Positions 44,815 to 53,920 of a stretch of 64,000 nt of DNA are shown here, one piece after another. Origin of the DNA: CAWANF01 sp963783355 (GTDB lineage Bacteria > Bacteroidota > Rhodothermia > Balneolales > DATFMH01); contig CAWANF010000005.1 in NCBI GenBank assembly GCA_963783355.1, forward strand, positions 62,001 to 126,000. Direction: 5' to 3'. The notes beneath the pieces are model-generated. The model searched no databases and was not told where the DNA came from. It saw nothing but the letters and a program-made list of their open reading frames with translations. How positions within the stretch are numbered: position 1 is the stretch's first letter; the number at the start of each line of letters is the position of its first letter. A program made the position numbers and the translations under genes.

Positions 44815-45462
44815 TCAGCAATTTTCAGTATCCGATGCCAGGCTGATTTTATTACTGTTATCCATTGATTCCGAAGACATTAAATCATTATTCAATTCTG
44901 AACCAGATGAATCAGATGTGGATTCGGTGTCTTCTATTTGTATATCAGACGGAATGAGATATTTATTAAATATCAACAGGGCAAGCACCGATGTCGTGAT
45001 GCAGGAATCTGCAAAATTAAAGATATATGGGAAGACGGGATGTCCGTCAATTACCAGGCTAAAGTGAATAAAATCGACTACACGTCCATCCATAAATCCC
45101 CCGTTAGACTGGATGAAACCCAGGATCATGCGATCAATGATATTCCCAAAGGCACCGCCGACGATCATCCCCATAAAAATCATCTGGCCGGTCGTTGCCT
45201 TATTCATTATTTTTATCGTGTACGTAAATATCACGACAACGACCACCAGGGCAATTAAACTGACAATAGGAGTAGGCAGCCAACGTATCCCAAATGCGAT
45301 ACCCGGATTCTGCGTATAATTAAATTCCAGCCAGCCTTTGATAATCTGGAAGTTCTGCAAACTCGGTGTCGTCCGAACCAGGTACTTAGACACCTGATCA
45401 ATAATAATTACCAAACTGATAGTAGCCAGAAATGCTGTCAGTTTTTTGGAATTTCCCTGCAA
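44815..45462 (-). CDS. lspA: Lipoprotein signal peptidase (signal peptidase II)
   Basis: A 215-residue inner-membrane aspartic protease with four helices. Conserved boxes are present: DQVSKYLV near the start, NPGIAFGI, GGAFGNIIDR with the first catalytic Asp, and VVDFIHF/FNFADSCIT with the second. It removes signal peptides from prolipoproteins, many of which are encoded in this window. The C-terminal 45 residues (Ser/Asp/Asn-rich) exceed the usual length of 160-170 residues and look disordered. It starts 14 bases after dksA. Confidence 0.95.
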   Translation of the reverse strand: MQGNSKKLTAFLATISLVIIIDQVSKYLVRTTPSLQNFQIIKGWLEFNYTQNPGIAFGIRWLPTPIVSLIALVVVVVIFTYTIKIMNKATTGQMIFMGMIVGGAFGNIIDRMILGFIQSNGGFMDGRVVDFIHFSLVIDGHPVFPYIFNFADSCITTSVLALLIFNKYLIPSDIQIEDTESTSDSSGSELNNDLMSSESMDNSNKISLASDTENC

Positions 45463-45476
45463 AATCTTCTCCAGGT

Positions 45477-45890
45477 TTATCTGCGTTTAAGTTTTGCTTC
45501 AATACTGATTTGTGTATGAGGCACCGCTTCCAGACGTCCTTTAGAAATTTTCTTACCTGTTACACGACAAACACCATACGTTTTATTATCGATACGCTCC
45601 AGGGCAGCATCAAGATACTTAATAAACTTACGGGTTCTGTTAAATAGCATGTATGTTTTTTCACGTTCCTGTGCATCGGTACCGGCATCAGCCATATGGA
45701 AGGAATACGCAGAATCATCGGTATTATTTTCCATGCTTTCTTTCAAAGATTGTTGAAGCATGTTCAGATCTTCTTCTGCTTCTGCACGTTTCTTCAAAAT
45801 AATCTGACGAAAATACTCCAATTCCTCATCAGAGTATGGAGTTACTCTGCCCTCTCCATTTGTTTTTTCTTTGTTATCCGGGGAATCCAT
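45477..45890 (-). CDS. DksA/TraR-family protein lacking zinc cysteines
   Basis: A 137-residue protein with an N-terminal coiled coil (about 15-85; YSDEELEYFRQIILKKR, MLQQSLKE) that carries the acidic tip residues DDSAYSFHMAD (the DksA DxxDxA-type region), and a C-terminal segment (YGVCRVTGKKISKGRLEAVP, then SIEAKLKRR) equivalent to the zinc finger. Only one of the four zinc cysteines remains, as usual for Bacteroidota members. DksA binds RNA polymerase through the secondary channel and modulates stringent transcription. It lies 12 bases after ileS and 14 before lspA, in a conserved Bacteroidota order. Confidence 0.9.
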   Translation of the reverse strand: MDSPDNKEKTNGEGRVTPYSDEELEYFRQIILKKRAEAEEDLNMLQQSLKESMENNTDDSAYSFHMADAGTDAQEREKTYMLFNRTRKFIKYLDAALERIDNKTYGVCRVTGKKISKGRLEAVPHTQISIEAKLKRR

Positions 45891-45902
45891 AATCTCTATA
45901 AT

Positions 45903-48900
45903 TTAATAGTTTGGGTTTCTTTTAATAGCTATTGTACAATCTGAACCTCCAATTTCCCATTGTTTTACGTAATCCGATACGTCCATATCGCCTTTGACGA
46001 GGTCAACCGCCAGGGTCTCTGTTGCAATATATTCATCTAACGCCTTAATGGCCGCAGATAAAACTTCAGAACCTTTATAGGCAACATGAATCCGGTCAGT
46101 AACATCAAAATCAGCTTCTTTACGCATATTCTGAACGCGGTTTATAAATTCCCTAGCTAATCCTTCGTTAACGAGTTCAGGAGTTAAATCCGTATCTACG
46201 GCAACGGTCAAACCACTCTCAGTTTCAACAGACCAGCCATGAAGCCCGCTGCGAATGATTTCAATATCACTATCCACCAGCCGGACTTTATCTCCATCTT
46301 TTAACTCAATAATAACGGATTTTTCTTGCTCAAATTCATTTATTTCTTCTTGCGTCATCTCTTTGATTCTGGGCGTTACCAATTTCATTTTCGCCCCAAT
46401 TTTTTTACCTAAGACCGGGAAATTAGGTTTTGCTGTTTTTTCTACAATTCCCGTGTCGTCTTCAACGTATTCAACAGATTTAACGTTTACTTCATCCAAT
46501 ATAATATCTTTAACCGATTCAATCACAGTACGTTCTTCGGTGCCATTCATCGGGATGATTATCCTGGATAAGGGCTGACGCACATTAATATTAATTTTAT
46601 TTCTAATACGAAGCACCATGGATGAAATCAATCGTGCCTGCTCCATCCTGTGTTCCAAAGATTTATTGATAGCCGTTTCTTCAACGGTCGGATAAAATGA
46701 AATATGGACCGACATCTCGTCTTTATCAGTCACTTCATTTAACCGATGATGCAGCCATTCTCCTAAAAACGGTGCTACCGGCGATATCAATTTGGCAACA
46801 TTGGCTATACATTCGTACAAAGTCTGATAAGCGGCTGTTTTATCCAGTGATTTTCCCTCTTTCCAGAAACGACGTCGGTTTCTGCGAACATACCAGTTAC
46901 TCAGCTCTTCAACATACTGCTCAATTTCGCGTACAGCCTTTGTCGGTTCATATTCTTCAAAAAATCCATCGACTTTTTTAATCGTGGTGAAGAGTCTGGA
47001 AATAATCCAGCGATCCATTTCGCTGCGATCGGCAACCGGAATAGGCTGTCCGGAATACGTAAACTTGTCGATATTGGCATACATCGAGAAGAATGAATAC
47101 GTATTAACAATGGTATTGAAGAACCGACGCTGTAACTCATTGATTCCTTCTTCACTGAATTTCAGGTTATCCCAGGGCGAAGAATTGCTCATCATGTACC
47201 AGCGAACCGTATCGGCACCGAATTTCTGAATTACGGCAAAAGGATCGACGGTGTTCCCTTTCGACTTGCTCATCTTTTCCCCTTTGGCATCCAAAACCAA
47301 TCCGTTGGAAACGACATTCAGATAGGCAGGTTTGTCAAACAGCATGGTGCCCAATGCATGGAGGGTATAAAACCAGCCTCGGGTCTGATCAACGCCTTCC
47401 GCGATAAAATCGGCCGGGAAATGTTCTTTAAACTCTTCTTTATTTTCAAAAGGGTAATGACGTTGCGCGAAAGGCATAGAGCCTGAATCAAACCATACGT
47501 CCAACAGATCCGGAATTCGCCGCATCGTACCGCCATCAGGAGCTGTCCAGGTAATTTCATCGATATATGGACGATGCAAATCGATTTCCTGATCCTTAGG
47601 CAAGCCGGCCTTTTGTTTCAGCTCATCAATGCTTCCGATACATTCCACGTATTCCGGATTATTGACACTTACCCAGATAGGCAGAGGTGTTCCCCAGAAA
47701 CGTTGTCTTGAAATGGCCCAGTCGACATTATTTTCAAGCCAGGCGCCAAAACGACCTGTTCCGGTACTTTCCGGCTTCCAGTTAATCTTTTTATTGAGTT
47801 CAACCATCCTGTCCTTGACGGCGGTCGTCTTAATAAACCACGATTCCACCGGGTACGACATCAGCGGAGTCCCTTTACGCCAGTCATGCGGATAATTGTG
47901 CAAATACGTCAGATGCTTAAACATCAGACCGCGTTCTTTAAGATTGCGAATAATGTTTTTGTCCGCATCTTTGAACCACTGTCCGGCAAACTCAGTAATT
48001 TCAGGCTGAAAACAACCGTCGCGATCGACGGGATTGTACAATGGAATATTGTTTTTTATCCCGGCGTCATAGTCATCCGCACCAAACGCCGGAGCCGTAT
48101 GAACAATTCCGGTACCATCTTCGAGCGTCACAAAATCGGCCGGAATAATTCGCCAGGCTTCATCTTTGTTAAACTGTTTGAAGGCGTAATCAAAAACCGG
48201 TTTATAGGTTTTTCCAACAAGATCCGAGCCTTTTACTTCTCCCACAATTTCGTATTCCTGGTCCAGGACACTGCCCAACAGCGCCTTGGCGAGCACCCAT
48301 TGCTCATCAACATCTTTAGGCCTTACATATACATAATCGACATCAGGATGCACACTCAGAGCCATATTGGAAATCAGCGTCCAGGGTGTGGTTGTCCATG
48401 CCAGGTAGTAAATATTATCCGCATCATCCGATTGAAACTTGATAAAAATCGACGGATCCTGAACTTCTTTATAACCAAGACTCACCTCATGCGAACTTAA
48501 AACGGTACCACTGCCCGGCGAATACCATTGAATCTTATAGCCTTTATACAGTAATCCTTTGTCAAACAGGGTATTAAGGGCCCACCAGACCGATTCGATA
48601 TATTCGTTCTGAAACGTGATATAGGGATCGCTTAAATCAACCCAGTAGCCCATTCTGTCGGTAAGCTGATCCCATAAATCTTTATACTTCAGGACACTTT
48701 CCCGGCATTTCTTGTTGTATTCGGCAATGCCATACTCTTCAACCTGGGAACGTCCCTGTAATTTTAATTCCTTTTCAACTTCAATTTCTACCGGAAGTCC
48801 ATGCGTATCCCAGCCGGCCTTGCGTTCTACTTTATACCCTTTAAGAGTTCGGTAACGACAAAATAAATCCTTCACGGTACGGGCCAAAACGTGGTGAATG

Positions 48901-49088
48901 CCCGGTTTTCCGTTGGCTGTCGGTGGCCCTTCATAAAAGGTGAAAGGTATACCATCTTCCCTCGAAGAAATACTCTTCCTGAAGATATCGTTCTTCTTCC
49001 ACCAATTTAGAATTTCTACTTCTATCTTGGGATAATTAACTTGTTTAACTTCCGTGAACTTTTTATCCATGCTGCCAGTAAAATCCAA
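45903..49088 (-). CDS. ileS: Isoleucine--tRNA ligase
   Basis: A 1061-residue class Ia synthetase that charges tRNA-Ile and edits valine. PPTANGKPGIHHVLARTVKD holds the HIGH-equivalent site (GIHH, about 63-66), GWDTHGLPVE follows, the editing domain spans about 200-400 (WTTTPWTLISN), and EKMSKSKGNTVDP is the KMSKS loop. The C-terminal anticodon domain runs to the end. The length matches the long IleS2-like type, often less sensitive to mupirocin. An alternative start is Met-7. It heads the ileS-dksA-lspA-sufU run, divergent from a TPR lipoprotein over 91 AT-rich bases. Confidence 0.97.
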   Translation of the reverse strand: MDFTGSMDKKFTEVKQVNYPKIEVEILNWWKKNDIFRKSISSREDGIPFTFYEGPPTANGKPGIHHVLARTVKDLFCRYRTLKGYKVERKAGWDTHGLPVEIEVEKELKLQGRSQVEEYGIAEYNKKCRESVLKYKDLWDQLTDRMGYWVDLSDPYITFQNEYIESVWWALNTLFDKGLLYKGYKIQWYSPGSGTVLSSHEVSLGYKEVQDPSIFIKFQSDDADNIYYLAWTTTPWTLISNMALSVHPDVDYVYVRPKDVDEQWVLAKALLGSVLDQEYEIVGEVKGSDLVGKTYKPVFDYAFKQFNKDEAWRIIPADFVTLEDGTGIVHTAPAFGADDYDAGIKNNIPLYNPVDRDGCFQPEITEFAGQWFKDADKNIIRNLKERGLMFKHLTYLHNYPHDWRKGTPLMSYPVESWFIKTTAVKDRMVELNKKINWKPESTGTGRFGAWLENNVDWAISRQRFWGTPLPIWVSVNNPEYVECIGSIDELKQKAGLPKDQEIDLHRPYIDEITWTAPDGGTMRRIPDLLDVWFDSGSMPFAQRHYPFENKEEFKEHFPADFIAEGVDQTRGWFYTLHALGTMLFDKPAYLNVVSNGLVLDAKGEKMSKSKGNTVDPFAVIQKFGADTVRWYMMSNSSPWDNLKFSEEGINELQRRFFNTIVNTYSFFSMYANIDKFTYSGQPIPVADRSEMDRWIISRLFTTIKKVDGFFEEYEPTKAVREIEQYVEELSNWYVRRNRRRFWKEGKSLDKTAAYQTLYECIANVAKLISPVAPFLGEWLHHRLNEVTDKDEMSVHISFYPTVEETAINKSLEHRMEQARLISSMVLRIRNKININVRQPLSRIIIPMNGTEERTVIESVKDIILDEVNVKSVEYVEDDTGIVEKTAKPNFPVLGKKIGAKMKLVTPRIKEMTQEEINEFEQEKSVIIELKDGDKVRLVDSDIEIIRSGLHGWSVETESGLTVAVDTDLTPELVNEGLAREFINRVQNMRKEADFDVTDRIHVAYKGSEVLSAAIKALDEYIATETLAVDLVKGDMDVSDYVKQWEIGGSDCTIAIKRNPNY

Positions 49089-49179
49089 TCGTTCAATTTG
49101 TTAAAGCCTTAAATATACGAATTTTATAATTATTCCCGTTTATTGAACTTATCAGATTGATATAAAATTTTATATAGTT

Positions 49180-49725
49180 ATGAGTAATAATTACTTACGA
49201 GCCATAATATTTACCTTTTTAGCTTTCTCCATCGGAATTTCATGCTCGCGCAAACCATCAAAGGAACAATTAAACAAACAAATTGCGAAATATGAAAGTG
49301 TAATAAAAGCAAAATCCGATCCTGACAACCAATCACAATCAGGCGAAAACAATGTAAAACAATTACTTAACACCTATCTCCAATTCGTTCATAATTATCC
49401 AAAAAATGATAAGGCACCTTCGTATTTATTTAATGCAGCAATGCTCGAAGCAGAAACGTTTCATAAATACCAGAATTGTATCGACCGGCTCGATAAATTG
49501 AGAAAAGATTATCCCGAAAGTGGCTACGCCGAAAAATCACTATTTTTAATAGGATATACTTACGCAGAGAAGGTGAAAAACTATCCACGTGCTAAAGCCG
49601 TTTTTAATCAATTCCTGGAAAAATATCCCAAAAGTCCGTTTGTTCCGTCTGTTCAGTTTGAATTGAAATACATGGGCAAATCACCAAACGAGTTATTACC
49701 CAAAAAATCCACTAACAAATCCTGA
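49180..49725 (+). CDS. Tetratricopeptide lipoprotein, BamD-like
   Basis: A 181-residue lipoprotein (signal 1-21, lipobox GISC with the cysteine at 22). The mature part has short helical repeats of TPR type: LQFVHNYPKNDKAPSYLFNAAML, DYPESGYAEKSLFLIGYTYAE and KYPKSPFVPSVQFEL (each split into helix pairs). The Y-P-x-S phrases are typical of BamD/YfiO and YbgF-like envelope scaffolds. At under 200 residues it is shorter than BamD (about 240), so it may be a BamD-like relative instead. The gene is followed after 16 bases by the phosphatase gene. Confidence 0.75.
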   Translation: MSNNYLRAIIFTFLAFSIGISCSRKPSKEQLNKQIAKYESVIKAKSDPDNQSQSGENNVKQLLNTYLQFVHNYPKNDKAPSYLFNAAMLEAETFHKYQNCIDRLDKLRKDYPESGYAEKSLFLIGYTYAEKVKNYPRAKAVFNQFLEKYPKSPFVPSVQFELKYMGKSPNELLPKKSTNKS

Positions 49726-49741
49726 TAATCCTTGCAATAAT

Positions 49742-50269
49742 ATGAATACCCCGACTACACCTGTTCATTTTCGAGAAATTACCCGGGAAAATCCGTATAA
49801 AATTTGTTTTGTATGCCTCGGAAATATCTGCCGCAGCCCCACGGCAGAAGGTGTGCTTCAGCATTTGGTAAAACAACACGGATTAGAATCCTATTTTGAA
49901 ATCGATTCTGCAGGGATGTCGGCTTATCATATTGGTGAAGCTGCAAACAGTAAAAGCCGTGATATCGCGCAAAAACACGGAGTAGAGTTGTTATCGCGGG
50001 CCCGGCAATTCGACGCTTTCGACCTCTCATACTTCGATTTAATCCTGGCCATGGACGAGGACAATTATCACGATATCCTGTCTCTCGACAGAAGCCGTGC
50101 TTACCGGGGAAAAGTGGCCATGCTGCGGGCATTTGATCCCGAGCCCGGCGATGGGAATGTTCCTGATCCGTATTACAGTCGTATGGATGGATTTGAGCAT
50201 GTCTTTAAAGTGATAAACCGCAGCTGTGATTCCCTCATTGAAAAATTAAAACCTTTTATTGTCCCGTAA
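49742..50269 (+). CDS. Low-molecular-weight protein phosphatase, probable ribulosamine-5-phosphatase type
   Basis: A 175-residue LMW protein-tyrosine-phosphatase fold: the P-loop CLGNICR with nucleophile Cys25 and Arg31, then SPTAEGVL, and the general acid Asp in VPDPYYS. The N terminus has a 15-residue extension. Family members act on phosphotyrosine, phosphoarginine or low-molecular phosphates. The next gene encodes a fructosamine-kinase-like protein; in several bacteria such pairs serve protein deglycation, with the phosphatase removing phosphate from ribulose 5-phosphate adducts. That reading is from context, not motif. Confidence 0.88.
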   Translation: MNTPTTPVHFREITRENPYKICFVCLGNICRSPTAEGVLQHLVKQHGLESYFEIDSAGMSAYHIGEAANSKSRDIAQKHGVELLSRARQFDAFDLSYFDLILAMDEDNYHDILSLDRSRAYRGKVAMLRAFDPEPGDGNVPDPYYSRMDGFEHVFKVINRSCDSLIEKLKPFIVP

Positions 50270-50364
50270 GCGACTGTATTATGGAATGATTTTTTGCAGA
50301 CATTTATTTTGTGAAGAAATCGTCCCAATATTGATTTATTCAACGAAACCTGAAACACCATTTT

Positions 50365-51234
50365 ATGAATCCCGGACTTAAAGAACAGCTCCAGCAGGTT
50401 ATCCATCAACAAATTGTTTCCCTTCATCCTGTTTCCGGTGGCGACATTAATCAGGCCGCATTGATTACGTTCTCCGATAACAGCCAATATTTTGTAAAAT
50501 ATAATTCAAACAGCAACCGGGACATGTTTGAAAAAGAAGCTTTAGGGCTGAAACTGCTTCGTCGCGACTCCATAAATATTCATATTCCCGAAGTTATCGA
50601 CTATGGTTACCTTGAGGAAATCCACACCGGTTATCTTCTCATCGAATATATTTCAGCAGGCCGGGAAAGTGCCGGTTTTTTTGAGCGATTTGGACGTGAA
50701 TTGGCCGCCATGCATAAAATAACAGCTCCACAATATGGCCTCGACCACGATAATTACATCGGCCGGCTGCCACAATCAAATCATCACCAAGATAACTGGC
50801 CCGATTTCTTTATCCGGGAACGCATTGAACCACAACTGAAAATGGCGCAGGACAGCCAAAGGCTTCCTCAATCTATTAGCCAACAATTTGAAAAGCTATA
50901 TGCTAAGCTGCCAGATATTTTCCCTGACGAACCGGCATCATTGCTGCATGGCGATTTATGGAGCGGGAATTATCTTTGCAACGACAAACAGGAAGTCGTT
51001 TTGATTGATCCGGCCGTTTACTTCGGACACCGGGAAATGGAACTGGCCTTTACCCAATTATTCGGAGGTTTTGGTTCCCGATTTTATGATTCCTATCACG
51101 AAGCATATCCTTTGCAGCCTGGATTCAGAGTAAGAAAAGACATTTATAACCTCTATCCTCTGCTGGTTCACACCAATTTATTCGGGGGCGGTTATGCCGG
51201 CAGCGTGACCAGCATCTTATCACGATATGCATGA
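50365..51234 (+). CDS. Fructosamine/ribulosamine 3-kinase family protein
   Basis: A 289-residue protein with the fructosamine-kinase version of the aminoglycoside-kinase fold: VSGGDINQAALI near the N terminus (the GGDIN lid), YFVKYN with the ATP-anchoring Lys, DYGYLEEIHTGYLLIEYI, the catalytic SLLHGDLWSGNYL (HGDLWxGN) and VVLIDPAVYFGHREMELAF (DPA, Mg site). These kinases phosphorylate the sugar moiety of glycated proteins at O3, which makes the adduct fall off. The pairing with the preceding LMW phosphatase suggests substrates such as ribulosamines. Its stop overlaps the ATG of the next gene (51231-51234). Confidence 0.9.
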   Translation: MNPGLKEQLQQVIHQQIVSLHPVSGGDINQAALITFSDNSQYFVKYNSNSNRDMFEKEALGLKLLRRDSINIHIPEVIDYGYLEEIHTGYLLIEYISAGRESAGFFERFGRELAAMHKITAPQYGLDHDNYIGRLPQSNHHQDNWPDFFIRERIEPQLKMAQDSQRLPQSISQQFEKLYAKLPDIFPDEPASLLHGDLWSGNYLCNDKQEVVLIDPAVYFGHREMELAFTQLFGGFGSRFYDSYHEAYPLQPGFRVRKDIYNLYPLLVHTNLFGGGYAGSVTSILSRYA

Positions 51235-51987
51235 CCATGAATGCGCGAAATCTTCCATATAAACGAATCGTCAGCCTTGTTCCCAGCCTTACCGAACTGC
51301 TCATTGATCTGGACCTTACTGAATCTATTGCCGGAAGAACCCGCTTTTGCATCCATCCTGAGAACATAGTCCGGGAAATCCCGATTATCGGCGGAACGAA
51401 AAATCCAAACCTGGACAAAATTCGCGGATCTGAATCCGGATTTAATCATTGCCAATAAAGAAGAAAATCGTGCCGGGAATATACTTGAATTGCAAAATGA
51501 AACAGAAGTCTGTCTAACCGACATTTCAACCATTGACGAGGCTTTGGAAACCATTTTAAACCTTGGAAGAAAACTGGGGGCCGGTTCCGGATCGGAAGTT
51601 TTGGTCCACCAAATACGGCAAAAACTGTCAGAAACCTCTTTTGAAAAAACGATTCGAACAGCTTATTTCATCTGGCGAAATCCATGGATGAGCATCGGCC
51701 ACGATACCTATATCCACGATGTCATGAAAAACTGGGGACTGATAAACATTTTTGAAAAAGTAACACGATACCCGAAAATTGATATAAAACGATTGTCTGA
51801 CTTGCAGCCCGAACTCATTTTGTTAAGCTCGGAACCCTTTCCATTCAAAGAAAAACATCAGAAAGAACTAAAGATGATATTCCCGGACATACCGGTACTT
51901 CTTGTTAACGGTGAATGGTTCAGCTGGTACGGTTCAAAAATGGTAACTGCTTTTGATGAACTGAACCGGTGGCGGCGGAGGCTTTAG
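51231..51987 (+). pseudogene. Helical-backbone metal receptor (BtuF-like), one-base frameshift
   Basis: The first frame (from ATG 51231, overlapping the kinase stop as ATGA) encodes RIVSLVPSLTELLIDLDL, AGRTRFCIHPE and IIGGTKNPNLDKIR up to 51425. The expected continuation DLNPDLIIANKEENRAGNIL lies one base on, starting with GAT at 51427, so one G of the GG at 51426-51427 is extra. The unshifted frame stops at 51458. The downstream part runs to 51987 (FEKVTRYPKIDIKRLSDLQPELI, SSEPFPFKEKH). Together they form a full BtuF/TroA-like periplasmic-binding fold of about 250 residues. No signal peptide is present, as in the cytosolic Bacteroidota subgroup. Mutation or sequencing error cannot be separated here. 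Confidence 0.8.
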
Positions 51988-51995
51988 ATAATAGA
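51982..51995 (+). repeat. Dispersed post-stop repeat, copy 3 (variant)
   Basis: CTTTAGATAATAGA differs by one base from CTTTAGATATTAGA of copies 2 and 4; the gene's stop codon TAG (51985-51987) lies within it. Confidence 0.45.
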
Positions 51996-52008
51996 TGTGA
52001 GATCCAGT

Positions 52009-52036
52009 TGTCTCCTGTCTCCTGTCTCCTGTCTCC
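52009..52036 (+). repeat. Heptamer tandem repeat, four units
   Basis: TGTCTCC is repeated four times without mismatch (52009-52036), followed by TG. It stands 22 bases after the stop of the metal-receptor gene and about 130 bases before the TPR gene. Unit length 7 is outside any reading frame; it may be phase-variable. Confidence 0.8.
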
Positions 52037-52163
52037 TGAAACAAATTTGCGAGCCGTTATAAACGTTATAGATGTAAATGAAAAAAAATTGAGCATTTTG
52101 GGTTGTCATTCTTATTTATCTTAAATTAATCAACCTGAAAACGGTTCATTATTCCTGGCATAA

Positions 52164-53903
52164 ATGAAAAAATTACTGTATATCATCATCTTAAGCTTTC
52201 CGCTTACGTATTGTACCAGCACGAAGCACCTGCAGAAGAATGCTTCAAATAATACTACGGGGGTAATCTCCGACACCACGTCCATACCAAATTCTGAATC
52301 CACGTACGCCAGGTCTGAATACATCAAAGGCATTTCTGAATTTGTTCTGAAAGATTATCATCAGGCTTTAAATCATCTTACGAAAGCATATATCATCCTG
52401 CCTGACAAAAGCGGAGTTAATTTTGCGCTGGCCGATACCTATTTTCATATAAATGATTTGGTAAATGCAGCCTATTATGGAAAACAAGCAGTAAATCTGG
52501 ATCCTAACAACAAATGGTATCGTCTGAAGCTGGCCGAAATTTATCAAAAATCCGGTGATGATATTTCAGCTATTGAGCAGTTAGAAGCGGTCAACAAACT
52601 TTATCCAAGAGACGTAAACACGTTATTGCAGATTGCCAGTTTGCATACCGGCCAGGATCAGCTTCAGCAGGCTAATGATACTTATAACAAAGTATTAAAT
52701 ATTACCGGACCGGATCCTTCTATTTATTATGAGAAATTCAAACTGTTTCAGTCGTTAGGGCAGCAGGATTCCATGTATGTTATGCTTGAAAAAATACATA
52801 AGCAGGATCCGGAAAACATTGGTACGATCAGCACTTTAGCCAGTTACTATGTAAAAAATCATGATACGGATAAGGCAAAGATACTTCTGCACAAATCACT
52901 CGACAAAATGCCCGACAGCCCGGAGCTTATGATCATGATGTCGAATCTTTACTTCAGTGAATCTCATCTTGACAGTGTGCGATCATTGCTATCCAAACCG
53001 CTAAGTGATACTACTTATTCCCCGTCAAAAAAAGTATTAATAGCCGATTATCTCGTTAAAAGGAACCTGGCAATGCCAGCCGTAAAGGTTCACCAGCTGG
53101 TTTACGATTTGCTCCAGAGATTTTTAAAGGCTAACCCAACATACGCCCCTGCCCATGCCGTCAATGCCAACTATTATATGAGTACGGGAGCTCCAGAAAA
53201 AGCCCGTGCAGAATTAACGACGGCCAGTAAACTGGATCCCGGTGACGAGTCTATCTGGATGGAATTGCTTCGCCTGAATTTTTCTTCCGGCAAATACAAA
53301 GAAACTATCGAAAAAGGCATAGAAGCCAATAAGAATGTGCCCGATAATGCGTTCATCAAATTTACGATTGGTGCGTCTTATTTCTATCTCAAAAATCCGG
53401 AAATGGCCATAAAATGGCTGTCGGAAGCCAGTAAGTTGCCGGCAAAAAAGGAATTCAAATCGATAATACTGGGTGTTTTGGGTGACACATACGCCTCTCA
53501 AAAAAATTGGGCTTCCTGCGACAGTGCCTACAATAAATCCCTGAAAGCAAATCCGAATAATGATACCGTACTGAATAATTATGCCTATTATTTGTCTGTG
53601 CGGGATCAGCAGCTTGATTATGCAAAAGACATGGCCGACAAAGCCTTATCCATCGACCCTCAAAATGCTAATTATCTGGATACTATGGGCTGGATTTATT
53701 TCAAATTGAAGGATTATGAAAATGCGAAAAAATACTTGATGCAGGCCATCTCTGCCGGTCCGCCGAGTGCAGAAGTTTTTGAACACCTTGGAGATGTATA
53801 TGAAAAAATGGGAGATTTGGAACAGGCACATACATGGTGGCTTAAGGCGCTAAAAAAGGATCCTAAACGTTCTTATCTTCAAAAAAAGTTAAATAATCAT
53901 TAA
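52164..53903 (+). CDS. Tetratricopeptide repeat lipoprotein
   Basis: A 579-residue protein with a lipoprotein signal (MKKLLYIIILSFPLTYC, lipobox LTYC) followed by about ten to twelve TPR units from residue 60 to the end. Clear units include ALNHLTKAYIILPDKSGVNF, AAYYGKQAVNLDPNNKWY, MAIKWLSEASKLP, and DYAKDMADKALSIDPQNANYL. The C-terminal DTMGWIYFKLKDYENAKKYL is typical. It is probably a periplasmic scaffold anchored in the outer membrane. In Bacteroidota this gene stands directly before DUF4292 and EnvC-like genes, and does so here with a 5- to 17-base gap. Confidence 0.9.
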   Translation: MKKLLYIIILSFPLTYCTSTKHLQKNASNNTTGVISDTTSIPNSESTYARSEYIKGISEFVLKDYHQALNHLTKAYIILPDKSGVNFALADTYFHINDLVNAAYYGKQAVNLDPNNKWYRLKLAEIYQKSGDDISAIEQLEAVNKLYPRDVNTLLQIASLHTGQDQLQQANDTYNKVLNITGPDPSIYYEKFKLFQSLGQQDSMYVMLEKIHKQDPENIGTISTLASYYVKNHDTDKAKILLHKSLDKMPDSPELMIMMSNLYFSESHLDSVRSLLSKPLSDTTYSPSKKVLIADYLVKRNLAMPAVKVHQLVYDLLQRFLKANPTYAPAHAVNANYYMSTGAPEKARAELTTASKLDPGDESIWMELLRLNFSSGKYKETIEKGIEANKNVPDNAFIKFTIGASYFYLKNPEMAIKWLSEASKLPAKKEFKSIILGVLGDTYASQKNWASCDSAYNKSLKANPNNDTVLNNYAYYLSVRDQQLDYAKDMADKALSIDPQNANYLDTMGWIYFKLKDYENAKKYLMQAISAGPPSAEVFEHLGDVYEKMGDLEQAHTWWLKALKKDPKRSYLQKKLNNH

Positions 53904-53920
53904 GCCCGTTGACACTAATT

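Noticed and set aside
47886..48500. 204-codon plus-strand frame inside ileS
   Set aside because: Complementary to conserved editing and catalytic regions of IleS.
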